From the NCBI RefSeq assembly GCF_001613105.1, contig NZ_BDBS01000040.1, forward strand, positions 1 through 64,000: a DNA stretch of 64,000 nucleotides, given 5' to 3'. The notes below the pieces were generated by a model that was not told where the DNA came from, ran no database searches, and was given only the letters and a program-made list of their open reading frames with translations. The DNA is from Nocardia pseudobrasiliensis NBRC 108224. GTDB lineage: Bacteria; Actinomycetota; Actinomycetes; Mycobacteriales; Mycobacteriaceae. Numbering within the stretch: the stretch's first letter is position 1; each line of letters opens with the position of its first letter. A program made the translations under genes and the position numbers. Shown piece by piece: positions 8,250-16,628 of this stretch.

Positions 8250-9526
8250 GCGCGGTGACCGACAATCCGTATCCCAATCTGGGTTTCAATCCCGTTCCGG
8301 GAGTTCCCGAGGACGTCGCGACTCTGCGTGGGAAGATCGACTCCGCGAGCGAGGCCGTCAAAGACACCAATGACGTGCTGAGCCGCCTGCGTAACGGTAA
8401 CGACAGCGTGTGGAAGGGCGAGGGCGGCGACGCGTTCCGCAGCCATTTCGACACCACACTCGCGCAGGATCTCGGTTACGCGCAGCATTCTCTCGAACGG
8501 GCGGTGACCGTACTCGACGAGTGGCATACCGGCCTGGTGTCGGACCGCGATGCCGCTCTTACGCTCGAGACCGAGGCCGCGGCGGCCAGGCAGGAGCATG
8601 CGCAGGCGCAGGCCGCGCTGACGCAGGCCCAGGCGAATCCCGATCTGAATCTGGCGCATCAGTCGTTTTCGGAGGGTGCGGAGTTGCAGGCCGCGCAGAC
8701 TCGGCTCGACGCCGCGATCGCGCGGGTGAATTCGGCGACGACCGCGGTGACGGATGCGCAGAACAAGATCGACTCCGTGATCAAGCGCGCGCACGACCTG
8801 GAACAGACCCACAACACGTTGGCGAAAAAGGTCGCGGCCGAACTGGATTCGGCCGCCAAGGATTTCGCGCCCAGCCCGCCGAACAAGCACTGGTGGAACA
8901 AGATCGCCGACGCGGTGAAAGCGGTGGGCGACTGGATCTCCGAGCACCGAGAACTCGTCCACAATATCCTGAGCACCGTGGCGGCCGTCGGCGCGCTGGT
9001 CGCGATGTTCACACCGCCGCCGTTCGATGTCATCGGCATGGTCGTCGGCATCGCCGCGAGCGCCGCCAATGTCGGACTCGACCTCACCGATCCGAAGATT
9101 CGCAACGATATCGGGGACTTCGCCAAGGGCATCGGCAACGGCGACTTCCTGCACGGCGATTTCCACACCCAGGATCTCAAATCGCTGGCGACGGTCGGCG
9201 TGGACGGACTCGGCATGGCGCCGGGTTATGGTGCGGTGCAAGGGGTTCGCTCGATGGGCAAACTGGCCGCGGAGGCGGCTGAGGCGGGCACGGTCGCTCC
9301 GAGTCTGACGGCGGTGTTGTCGGATGCCGCCCATGCGCCGGGTCTGTCGACGAAGGGCATCAACAGTCTGTTCACCAAGGCGCCCGATTCGGTATTCGGC
9401 GTCGGCGCGCACGCGAGTCCCGAACTGGCCCTGATGAACCGGCTCGATTCGATCGAGATGGTGTGGCGAGGTAAGACCGCGGCGACCGCCGGATACCACG
9501 ACATCAGGGATTGGCTGAAATCGTGA
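8246..9526 (+). CDS. Putative T7SS-secreted protein with N-terminal T7SS signal domain
   Basis: The 426-residue protein begins NPYPNLGFNPVPGVPEDV, typical of the T7SS-signal domain, followed by a WxG-like VWKGEGGDAF and long helices to about residue 215 (coiled coil, with AQAQAALTQAQA). A hydrophobic stretch near 250-275 (STVAAVGALVAMFTPPPFDVIGMVVG) could insert in a membrane. The C-terminal 100 residues (SPELALMNRLDSIEMVWRG) match no toxin domain I know. Proteins with this head often carry variable toxin tails. The start is GTG at 8246 (overlap with the previous stop) or GTG at 8255. Confidence 0.72.
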   Translation: MSAVTDNPYPNLGFNPVPGVPEDVATLRGKIDSASEAVKDTNDVLSRLRNGNDSVWKGEGGDAFRSHFDTTLAQDLGYAQHSLERAVTVLDEWHTGLVSDRDAALTLETEAAAARQEHAQAQAALTQAQANPDLNLAHQSFSEGAELQAAQTRLDAAIARVNSATTAVTDAQNKIDSVIKRAHDLEQTHNTLAKKVAAELDSAAKDFAPSPPNKHWWNKIADAVKAVGDWISEHRELVHNILSTVAAVGALVAMFTPPPFDVIGMVVGIAASAANVGLDLTDPKIRNDIGDFAKGIGNGDFLHGDFHTQDLKSLATVGVDGLGMAPGYGAVQGVRSMGKLAAEAAEAGTVAPSLTAVLSDAAHAPGLSTKGINSLFTKAPDSVFGVGAHASPELALMNRLDSIEMVWRGKTAATAGYHDIRDWLKS

Positions 9527-10164
9527 ACAGGATCGCTCGTGAGGTCGACCTCGGAATCCGGATCCCGGTCGGCTACATACCACTTCCGCTGAGCGGCATC
9601 GATCGGAGCATCGCGACGGCCGCGGCGTTACTGCGCGAGGTCGGTCCCGCCGATATCGCTCGGGCCGCCGATCAGGTGCTTCCCGCGATGGAAGCGTTCC
9701 TCGGCGAGCTCGCCCGCGACGGCGTCCGCTACTGCGGCCTGGGCAGACATTCGATCGAGGACGAACTCGTGACCTCGGTGCTGACGGTCCTGGTCTACGA
9801 CGCCGAGGGCGACACCGAGAATCCCCGTCTGGTGGTGAAGAACCTCGCCGAGGCCAAGATGGCGTCCGGAGATCCGGGTGAGATTCAGGTGATCGAGCTG
9901 GACAACCGGCCGATGATGTTCTTCGAACAGGTTCGAGAACTGCCGGTGCCGGACTTTCCCGGTAATCCGATGCGAGGGACGACGGCCTCGACGTATCAGC
10001 TGGAAGCCGTGATTCCGTCCGAGGACGGCTCGGCGATCGCGGCGATCGAACTCTCGACGATCTTCGTCGCCCGTGGCCCGTGGTTTCGCCCTGTGGTCAT
10101 CGATATGGCCAGGTCTGTCGATCTGCAGATCCGCAATCGCGACGGAGGGTGGCTGGCGCTGTGA
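9523..10164 (+). CDS. Conserved hypothetical protein of the T7SS cassette (immunity or chaperone candidate)
   Basis: This 213-residue protein has no signal peptide or membrane segment and I do not recognise a domain. GTG at 9523 overlaps the preceding stop by four bases; it is preferred over an in-frame TTG at 9511. It is acidic and mixed alpha/beta, with segments such as VLTVLVYDAEG and EIQVIELDNRPMMFF. Its position directly after a T7SS-exported protein suggests an immunity protein or a cytosolic secretion chaperone. That is inference from gene order only. Confidence 0.6.
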   Translation: MNRIAREVDLGIRIPVGYIPLPLSGIDRSIATAAALLREVGPADIARAADQVLPAMEAFLGELARDGVRYCGLGRHSIEDELVTSVLTVLVYDAEGDTENPRLVVKNLAEAKMASGDPGEIQVIELDNRPMMFFEQVRELPVPDFPGNPMRGTTASTYQLEAVIPSEDGSAIAAIELSTIFVARGPWFRPVVIDMARSVDLQIRNRDGGWLAL

Positions 10165-10709
10165 CTTACGGGCGGCACAGCAAGGGCGGGTCCGGCCAAC
10201 CCCCGGAACCCTCCGAGGTACGCGGGATCGAGACATTCGGGCGGCTCGACGACCCGCCGACCGAGTATGGGACGTGGGGCGACCCCAGGTATCCGTCGAC
10301 GCGGCGGCTGCGGGGGATTACGGCATTCGTTGTGGATTGGGTACTGCACGCCGGGCCGATGATCGCGGTGTTCGTGGTGATGGCGCAGGATCATGTGCTC
10401 GATGAGAAGTTGCCGCAGGCGCGATTTTGGGCGTTGGTGTCTTGGCCGGTGCTTTCGATTATCGATCGTGTTGTGGTGCAAGGGCTTTGGCATGGCAGTG
10501 TGGGGAAGTTGCTGTGCGGGCTGGTGGTGATTCGGCCCGAGGATGGCGGGTGGCCCGGGTTCGGACGGTTGGTGAAGGTGTGGGTGGTGGGGGTTTTCTT
10601 CTGGGTTTTCTTCCTGCTCAGCGTGTTCGGGAACTACACCGGTGGCGGGGGCGGGCCGGAGTTCTCGTTGCCCGCGGTCCGGCGTCAGGACGTGCGCGTG
10701 GGTCAGTGA
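10161..10709 (+). CDS. RDD-family membrane protein
   Basis: The 182-residue protein begins with GTG overlapping the upstream stop by four bases. After a soluble Pro/Gly-rich head come the RDD features: STRRLRGITAFVVDWVLHAG (Arg and Asp in the first membrane segment), a second segment near ARFWALVSWPVLSIIDRVV, then GSVGKLLCGLVVIRPEDGG and a third hydrophobic segment, VWVVGVFFWVFFLLSVFG. RDD proteins often end actinobacterial T7SS effector cassettes; their role is unknown. Its last seven bases overlap the convergent DNA ligase gene. Confidence 0.8.
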   Translation: MTYGRHSKGGSGQPPEPSEVRGIETFGRLDDPPTEYGTWGDPRYPSTRRLRGITAFVVDWVLHAGPMIAVFVVMAQDHVLDEKLPQARFWALVSWPVLSIIDRVVVQGLWHGSVGKLLCGLVVIRPEDGGWPGFGRLVKVWVVGVFFWVFFLLSVFGNYTGGGGGPEFSLPAVRRQDVRVGQ

Positions 10710-11650
10710 TCGGCTCGGTGGACCTCGTCGGGGGATTTGTCGGGGCGCAGGCCGCGCCAGGACGGGTGGCGCAGGCGGCCGTCGGTGGTCCATTCGGTGA
10801 AGGTGACCTCGCCGACGAGGGTCGGGGTCACCCAGATGGCGTCTTTGACGTCGGCCTGGACCGTAGGGGTCGAGCGGTGCAGGGGCGCGAGGCGCGATTG
10901 CAGGTCGGCGAGGGTGGCCCGGGTGAAGCCGGTGCCTACGTTGCCGATGTAGCGCAGGTGGCCGGATTCGTCGTTGACGGCCATGAGGAGTGCGCCGATG
11001 CCGCCCGCGCGGCGGCCCGCGCCGGGACGCCAGCCGACGATGATCACCTCCTGGTCGTTGGTGTTCTTGACCTTGATCCACAGCGGGCTGCGGCGGCCGG
11101 GCTGGTAGGGGCTGTCGAGGCGTTTGCACACGATGCCTTCCAATCCGAGACGTGCGGATTCGGCGAGGACGTTCGCGCCGACACCGGACAGGCGGGGCGG
11201 GACGCGCCAGTGCGGGCCGTGCGGGTCGAGCCGTTCGAGGAGTTCGCGGCGCTGGGCGTAGGGCAGATCGATCAGGGAGCGGTCGCCGATGTGCAGGAGG
11301 TCGAAGATCAGATAGGCGGCCGGAACCGATTGGGTGAGCGCGCGAATGGCGGCGGGATTGCGCTGATGCATGCGCGGTTGCAGGGCCTCGAAGGAGGTGC
11401 GGCCGTCGGGCAGGAAGGTGACGATCTCGCCGTCGACGACGAAGGGCGGATGCGCGGGGGCGATGTCGGCGAATTCGGGCCAGGCGGGGGTGATGTCCCT
11501 GTCGTTGCGCGAGACCAGCCGCAGCGTCCGGTCGATGTAGCCGATGGCCCGGATGCCGTCGAATTTGACCTCGTAGGCCCAGCGGTCATCGTCGGTGGGC
11601 AACGTGCCTGCCGTCGCCGACATCGCCGCGTACCGCGGCAGACCGGTCAT
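10703..11650 (-). CDS. ATP-dependent DNA ligase (LigC/LigD-ligase type)
   Basis: The 315-residue enzyme has the nucleotidyltransferase motif I lysine in EVKFDGIRA, motif III-like FVVDGEIVTF, motif IV GLEGIVCKR and motif V LWIKVKN, followed by an OB-fold domain (GALLMAVNDESGHLRYIGNVG). It seals nicks using ATP. The size matches stand-alone LigC or the isolated ligase part of LigD, which act in non-homologous end joining or back-up base-excision repair. Neither ku nor the LigD polymerase domain is here. The ATG at 11650 follows GAGGAACGACGAGG; upstream codons in the same frame lack similarity. Confidence 0.88.
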   Translation of the reverse strand: MTGLPRYAAMSATAGTLPTDDDRWAYEVKFDGIRAIGYIDRTLRLVSRNDRDITPAWPEFADIAPAHPPFVVDGEIVTFLPDGRTSFEALQPRMHQRNPAAIRALTQSVPAAYLIFDLLHIGDRSLIDLPYAQRRELLERLDPHGPHWRVPPRLSGVGANVLAESARLGLEGIVCKRLDSPYQPGRRSPLWIKVKNTNDQEVIIVGWRPGAGRRAGGIGALLMAVNDESGHLRYIGNVGTGFTRATLADLQSRLAPLHRSTPTVQADVKDAIWVTPTLVGEVTFTEWTTDGRLRHPSWRGLRPDKSPDEVHRADH

Positions 11651-11761
11651 AGCGCCTCGTCGTTCCTCTCGCGAGCTCGAACGCGGATCTACGACAATCA
11701 GACGAATGATACCGACCGGTCGAACTTTCGAGTGGGAGCTGGGCGTGGCACGATTTTCGAT

Positions 11762-12208
11762 GTGAGCAAACCCGCCGCGGAGCAGAATCTGCAGGATCTC
11801 GCCCGCCTGCGTCGCGTGCGTGATCGCATCGACCGCGAATACGCACAGCCGCTGGACGTCGAGGCGCTCGCGCGGGACGCGCACATGTCGGCCGGACATC
11901 TGAGCCGCCAGTTCAAGCTGCACTACGGCGAATCGCCGTATTCCTATCTCATGACCCGCCGCATCGAGCGGGCCATGGCCTTGCTGCGGCGCGGGGATCT
12001 GAGCGTCACCGAGATCTGCTTCGCGGTCGGCTGTTCGTCGCTGGGCACCTTCAGCACCCGCTTCACCGAACTGGTCGGTGTGTCACCGAGCGTGTATAGG
12101 CGCGAGGCGGCCCGGTCGACCGAGGGCATGCCGTCGTGTGTGGCCAAACAGGTCACCAGACCGGTCAGGAATCGAGAAGCGCAGGCAACCAAGCCGCAAT
12201 TAGCCTGA
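11762..12208 (+). CDS. AraC-family HTH regulator (DNA-binding domain only)
   Basis: The 148-residue protein is essentially one AraC/XylS domain: IDREYAQPLDVEALARDAHMS, GHLSRQFKLHYGESPYSYL and ICFAVGCSSLGTFSTRF give the two helix-turn-helix units. There is no ligand-binding cupin. The GTG at 11762 is chosen because similarity begins shortly after it. It is divergent from the ligase gene (111 bp) and ends five bases before the VOC gene, so the two form an operon, with a UvrA2 gene next. It probably controls this operon. Confidence 0.85.
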   Translation: MSKPAAEQNLQDLARLRRVRDRIDREYAQPLDVEALARDAHMSAGHLSRQFKLHYGESPYSYLMTRRIERAMALLRRGDLSVTEICFAVGCSSLGTFSTRFTELVGVSPSVYRREAARSTEGMPSCVAKQVTRPVRNREAQATKPQLA

Positions 12209-12213
12209 TCGAC

Positions 12214-12624
12214 ATGGATATCACCATTGCCGCGAGCTTCCTGCCGCACAACGACCCCGAGGCCGCCCGGACCTTCTACCGCGACATCCTCGGCTTCGAG
12301 ATCCGCAAGGACGTCGGCTACAACGGGATGCACTGGATCACCGTGGGTCCGGCCGGGCAGCCCGACACCGCGATCGTGCTGTTCCCGCCCACCGCGACCC
12401 CGGGCCTGACCGACGACGAGCGCCGCACGATCCACGAGATGATGGCCAAGGGCACCTACGGCAGCCTGCTGCTGGCGAGCAAGGATGTCGACGGGACCTT
12501 CGAACGCCTGCAGGCCAGCGACGCCGAGGTCGTGCAGGAGCCGACCGATCAGCCCTACGGCGTGCGCGACTGCGCCTTCCGCGACCCCTCGGGCAACCTC
12601 ATTCGTATTCAGCAGCTCGGCTGA
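12214..12624 (+). CDS. VOC (glyoxalase/bleomycin-resistance) family protein
   Basis: The 136-residue single-subunit VOC protein has two beta-alpha-beta-beta-beta units: FLPHNDPEAARTFYRDILGFE starts the first, and VDGTFERLQASDAEVVQEP and CAFRDPSGNLIRI belong to the second, with a Glu/Gln-rich end typical of metal-binding members. Family members bind drugs such as bleomycin or act on small electrophiles; the ligand is unknown. It sits between an AraC regulator and a UvrA2 gene, an association that suggests defence against a DNA-damaging compound. Confidence 0.83.
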   Translation: MDITIAASFLPHNDPEAARTFYRDILGFEIRKDVGYNGMHWITVGPAGQPDTAIVLFPPTATPGLTDDERRTIHEMMAKGTYGSLLLASKDVDGTFERLQASDAEVVQEPTDQPYGVRDCAFRDPSGNLIRIQQLG

Positions 12625-12667
12625 GCCCCCGGCGAGCACCCTTCCCGGCCCGAAAGATGGAGACACG

Positions 12668-15061
12668 ATGACCAAGGCCACCAAGACGGGCGGAAAACCG
12701 ACCGGTCCGCTATCTGTCGCCGACAGTCACGATCTGATCCGCGTGCACGGCGCGCGCGAGAACAACCTCGCGAATGTCAGCATCGACATCCCCAAGCGAC
12801 GATTGACCGTCTTCACCGGCGTATCGGGTTCGGGTAAGAGTTCGCTGGTCTTCGACACCATCGCCGCGGAATCGCGACGGCTGATCAACGAGACCTACAG
12901 CACCTTCGTCCAGGGCTTCATGCCGTCGCTGGCCCGCCCCGAGGTCGACGTCCTCGAGGGTCTGACCACCGCGATCATCGTCGACCAGGAGCGCATGGGC
13001 AGCGATCCGCGCTCCACGGTCGGCACCGCCACCGACGCCAACGCCATGCTGCGCATCCTGTTCAGCAGGCTCGCGAAGCCGAATATCGGCTCGCCGAAGG
13101 CGTATTCGTTCAATGTCGCTTCGGCCAGCGGGGCGGGCGCGGTCACCTACGAGCGCGGCGGCAAGCAGGTGCGCGAGCGCCGCAGCTTCACCATCACCGG
13201 CGGCATGTGCGCGCGCTGCGAGGGCCGCGGCTCGGTCAACGACATCGATCTGACCCAGCTCTACGACGACAGCAAATCCCTCAACGAAGGGGCGCTGACC
13301 ATCCCCGGCTACAGCATGGACGGCTGGTTCGGCCGGATCTTCAGCGGCTGCGGCTATTTCGATCCGGACAAACCGATCGAGAAATTCACCAAGCGCGAAC
13401 TCGACGACCTGCTGTACAAGGAGCCGACCAAGATCAAGGTCGACGGCATCAACCTCACCTACGAGGGCCTGATCCCCAAGCTGCGAAAGACCATGCTGTC
13501 CAAGGACGTCGAGGCCATGCAGCCGCATATCCGCGCCTTCGTCGAGCGCGCGGTCACCTTCCAGACCTGCCCGGACTGCGACGGCACCCGGCTCAACGAG
13601 GGCGCTCGGTCGTCGAAGATCGAGGGTGTCAGCATCGCCGACGCCTGCGCGATGCAGATCAGCGATCTGGCCGCGTGGGTCTCGGGGCTGGCGGAGCCCT
13701 CGGCCGCGCCGCTGCTGGCGGCGCTGAGGCATACCCTGGACTCGTTCGTGGAGATCGGCCTGGGTTATCTGTCGCTGGATCGGCCCTCGGGCACGCTGTC
13801 GGGCGGTGAGGCGCAGCGGGTCAAGATGATTCGACATCTGGGCTCCTCGCTCACCGATGTCACCTACGTCTTCGACGAGCCCACCGCGGGTCTGCATCCG
13901 CACGATATCCAGCGGATGAACGAGCTGCTGCTCAGATTGCGCGACAAGGGCAACACGGTGCTGGTGGTGGAGCACAAACCGGAGGCCATCGCGATCGCCG
14001 ATCATGTCGTGGATCTGGGTCCCGGCGCGGGCGCGGCGGGCGGCACGGTCTGTTTCGAGGGCACCGTCGAGGGTCTGCGCACCAGCGACACCATCACCGG
14101 ACGGCATTTCGACGATCGCGCCGCGCTCAAGGATTCGGTGCGCAAAGCCAAGGGCGCGTTGAAGATTCGCGGCGCGAACGCCAACAATCTACGCAAGGTC
14201 GATGTCGATGTCCCGCTCGGGGTGCTGTGCGTGGTCACCGGCGTCGCGGGCTCGGGGAAGAGTTCGCTGATCCACGGCTCGATTCCGGCGTCGGAGGGTG
14301 TGGTGTCGGTCGATCAGACTCCGATCCGCGGTTCGCGGCGCAGCAATCCGGCGACCTATACCGGGCTGCTCGAGCCGATCCGCAAGGCTTTCGCCAAGGC
14401 CAATGGCGTGAAACCGGCGCTGTTCAGCGCGAATTCGGAGGGCGCGTGTCCGGGCTGCAACGGCGCGGGGGTCGTCTACACCGATCTGGGCATCATGGCG
14501 GGCGTCGCGACCACCTGTGAGGAGTGCCAGGGCAAGCGGTTCCAGGCGGCGGTGCTGGACTATCACCTGGGCGGCCGCGATATCAGCGAGGTGCTGGCGA
14601 TGTCGGTGACCGAGGCCGAGGCGTTCTTCGGCGAAGGCGAGGCGCGCACTCCGGCCGCGCACGCGATCCTGACCCGGCTCGCCGATGTCGGGCTCGGCTA
14701 TCTGACCATCGGCCAGCCGCTGACCACGCTGTCGGGCGGCGAGCGCCAGCGGCTGAAGCTGGCCACGCATATGGGCGACAAGGGCGGGGTGTACGTCCTC
14801 GACGAGCCGACCACCGGCCTGCATCTCGCCGATGTGCAGCAGCTGCTCGGCTTGCTCGATCGACTGGTGGATTCGGGTAAGTCGGTGATCGTGATCGAAC
14901 ATCATCAGGCGGTCATGGCCCACGCCGACTGGATCATCGACCTCGGTCCCGGCGCGGGGCACGACGGCGGCACGATCGTCTTCGAGGGCACACCCGCCGA
15001 TCTGGTGGGTGAGCGGTCGACCCTGACCGGCGAACATCTCGCGCGATACGTCGGGGCCTGA
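12668..15061 (+). CDS. UvrA2-class excinuclease ATPase, second copy
   Basis: This 797-residue tandem ABC ATPase has GVSGSGKSSLVFDT, LSGGEAQRVKMIRH and YVFDEPTAGLHP in half one and GVAGSGKSS, LSGGERQRLKLA and YVLDEPTTGLHL in half two. Zinc-type Cys pairs CARC, CPDC, CPGC and CEEC are present. Its length and insertions suggest the UvrB-interaction domain is reduced, as in UvrA2/DrrC drug-tolerance proteins. ATG 12668 has GGAG six bases upstream. It ends four bases before the convergent GH1 gene. It differs clearly in sequence from the copy at 2448, so this is not a recent duplication. Confidence 0.87.
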   Translation: MTKATKTGGKPTGPLSVADSHDLIRVHGARENNLANVSIDIPKRRLTVFTGVSGSGKSSLVFDTIAAESRRLINETYSTFVQGFMPSLARPEVDVLEGLTTAIIVDQERMGSDPRSTVGTATDANAMLRILFSRLAKPNIGSPKAYSFNVASASGAGAVTYERGGKQVRERRSFTITGGMCARCEGRGSVNDIDLTQLYDDSKSLNEGALTIPGYSMDGWFGRIFSGCGYFDPDKPIEKFTKRELDDLLYKEPTKIKVDGINLTYEGLIPKLRKTMLSKDVEAMQPHIRAFVERAVTFQTCPDCDGTRLNEGARSSKIEGVSIADACAMQISDLAAWVSGLAEPSAAPLLAALRHTLDSFVEIGLGYLSLDRPSGTLSGGEAQRVKMIRHLGSSLTDVTYVFDEPTAGLHPHDIQRMNELLLRLRDKGNTVLVVEHKPEAIAIADHVVDLGPGAGAAGGTVCFEGTVEGLRTSDTITGRHFDDRAALKDSVRKAKGALKIRGANANNLRKVDVDVPLGVLCVVTGVAGSGKSSLIHGSIPASEGVVSVDQTPIRGSRRSNPATYTGLLEPIRKAFAKANGVKPALFSANSEGACPGCNGAGVVYTDLGIMAGVATTCEECQGKRFQAAVLDYHLGGRDISEVLAMSVTEAEAFFGEGEARTPAAHAILTRLADVGLGYLTIGQPLTTLSGGERQRLKLATHMGDKGGVYVLDEPTTGLHLADVQQLLGLLDRLVDSGKSVIVIEHHQAVMAHADWIIDLGPGAGHDGGTIVFEGTPADLVGERSTLTGEHLARYVGA

Positions 15062-15065
15062 ACGC

Positions 15066-16394
15066 TCAGCGTTGAACCGGGTCGACCGGATCGTCGCAGC
15101 TGTCGGGCGGATCGACCTGGGAGCACGGGACCGGCGGGCGGGTGGGGTGATAGTTCGCGGGCACCCCGCCCGCGCGGATCACGGTGGCATACGCCTCGAC
15201 CGCGTCGGTGGGGTGGCGCACCAGATCGGGATCGCCGGTGACATCGACGCTGTAGAGGCCGAAACGCGGTGCGTAGGAGCCCCATTCGTAGTTGTCGGTG
15301 AGACTCCAGTAGTTGTAGCCGATGACGTTCATACCGTCGGCCTTCGCGCGCTGCAGCCAGTAGACGGTGTCGCGCAGGTGGTCGGCGCGCGTGTACTTGT
15401 CGGGGCGGGGCTGGTTGTTGTCGGTCGGCATCCCGTTCTCGACCACGTACAGCGGTTTGCCGGGAAACTGCTTGGCGTAGTGGCGCAGTGCGTAATAGAT
15501 GCCCTCGGTTTGCAGGGGCAGATTCCACATACCGGGTGCGCCCGCCGCGGTGGCGCCCTCCTGCGGGCCGGGGTCGGGGCCGAAGTAGTAGTCGATGCCG
15601 AGGAAGTCGAGTTTGTCGCGAACCTTGTCGACGAAGGGCTGGTTCACCGAGGTCTCCGCGCCGGGGACGAAGCCGAGATTGCTGGTGACCAGGGCGTCGG
15701 GCTGCAGGCGGTGGATCTCGTCGTAGATGGCGTTGTGCGCCTGGGCCATCCGGTCCATGGCCGCGGGCCACTGCTCATCGGTGAGATTGCCGATGCGCCG
15801 CTCGGTGCCCAGATATGCGCCGGGCTCGTTGATGGTGACCCAGATCGGCGCGCGGGAGGCGAAGTGCTCCACCACCTTCCGGGCGTTGGTGAGCCAGTCG
15901 TCGACCATGCCCTGATTGCGCCAGCCGCCGCGATCGGCCTCCCAGCCGGGATAGACCCAGTGGTCGAGGGTGAGCATCGGGGTCATCCCGGCGGCCTCGA
16001 CGGCATTGACGATGGCGTCGTAGACGGAGAACGCGCCGTCGTCCCAGCGGTCCGGACTCGGCTGCACGCGGGCCCATTCGACGCTGAGCCGGAAGACCTT
16101 GACCCCCAGTCGCGCCGCGCGATCGATATCGGCGGTGTATCGGTCGAGGAAGCGCACCGAATCGTGGTACGGCTCGGCCGCGCCGGAGGCGATGTAGCGG
16201 GTCCAATTGCTGTCGGGCGCACGGCCTTCGGACTGGAAGCCCGAGGCCGCCACCCCCCACAGGAAGTTCTCGCCCAGCGACGCCGGCGCGGGCGCGCCCG
16301 GTGCGGGTGCGGCGGTGGCCACCGCGCCGGTCGCGACCAGGGCGGCCAGCGCGGCGGCCGCGGCTACCAGCCGTCGGTGCGTAGACTGTCGCAT
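15066..16394 (-). CDS. Secreted GH1-family glycoside hydrolase (beta-glucosidase-like)
   Basis: The 442-residue protein starts at ATG 16394 with a Sec-type signal peptide (MRQSTHRRLV, Ala/Leu-rich core, likely cleavage near ATAAP). The mature part is a GH1 TIM barrel: FLWGVAASGFQSEG, RLSVEWARVQP, the acid/base Glu190 in WVTINEPGAY and the nucleophile Glu319 in YVVENGMPT, then NYWSLTDNYEW. The ending contains two Cys that may pair. GH1 enzymes cleave beta-glycosides; secretion is uncommon in this family. A close paralogue lies at 38025. Confidence 0.9.
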   Translation of the reverse strand: MRQSTHRRLVAAAAALAALVATGAVATAAPAPGAPAPASLGENFLWGVAASGFQSEGRAPDSNWTRYIASGAAEPYHDSVRFLDRYTADIDRAARLGVKVFRLSVEWARVQPSPDRWDDGAFSVYDAIVNAVEAAGMTPMLTLDHWVYPGWEADRGGWRNQGMVDDWLTNARKVVEHFASRAPIWVTINEPGAYLGTERRIGNLTDEQWPAAMDRMAQAHNAIYDEIHRLQPDALVTSNLGFVPGAETSVNQPFVDKVRDKLDFLGIDYYFGPDPGPQEGATAAGAPGMWNLPLQTEGIYYALRHYAKQFPGKPLYVVENGMPTDNNQPRPDKYTRADHLRDTVYWLQRAKADGMNVIGYNYWSLTDNYEWGSYAPRFGLYSVDVTGDPDLVRHPTDAVEAYATVIRAGGVPANYHPTRPPVPCSQVDPPDSCDDPVDPVQR

Positions 16395-16523
16395 TCCAGC
16401 AACATTAGCTACGTGATAGCCCAAAACCGTGTCGCGACCCGGCGTGTCGTGTGGCGGCGAAACAACCGGGGCGCTCGTGTCCGCCCCGGTGCGGCGAAGG
16501 CGGCTTGGCGACGGGCTGCCCGG

Positions 16524-16627
16524 GTGCGGACGCGGGTGAAAGGCCTGGGCGCAACGGTTTGCCGAGTGCGGACGCGGGTGAAAGGCCCCGGCGACGGTTC
16601 GCCGGGCGCGGACACGCGGGTGAAAGG
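16524..16627. repeat. Three tandem ~42-bp direct repeats
   Basis: The core GCGGACGCGGGTGAAAGGC recurs at about 16526, 16568 and, as a variant with an extra CAC, at 16607. The intervening bases (GCGACGGTTTGCCGAG and relatives) are also similar, so the whole 42-bp unit is tandemly repeated. It lies between the end of the BASS transporter gene and the start of the GH1 gene, both on the minus strand. It may be a variable-number repeat of MIRU type. Confidence 0.7.
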
Positions 16628-16628
16628 A

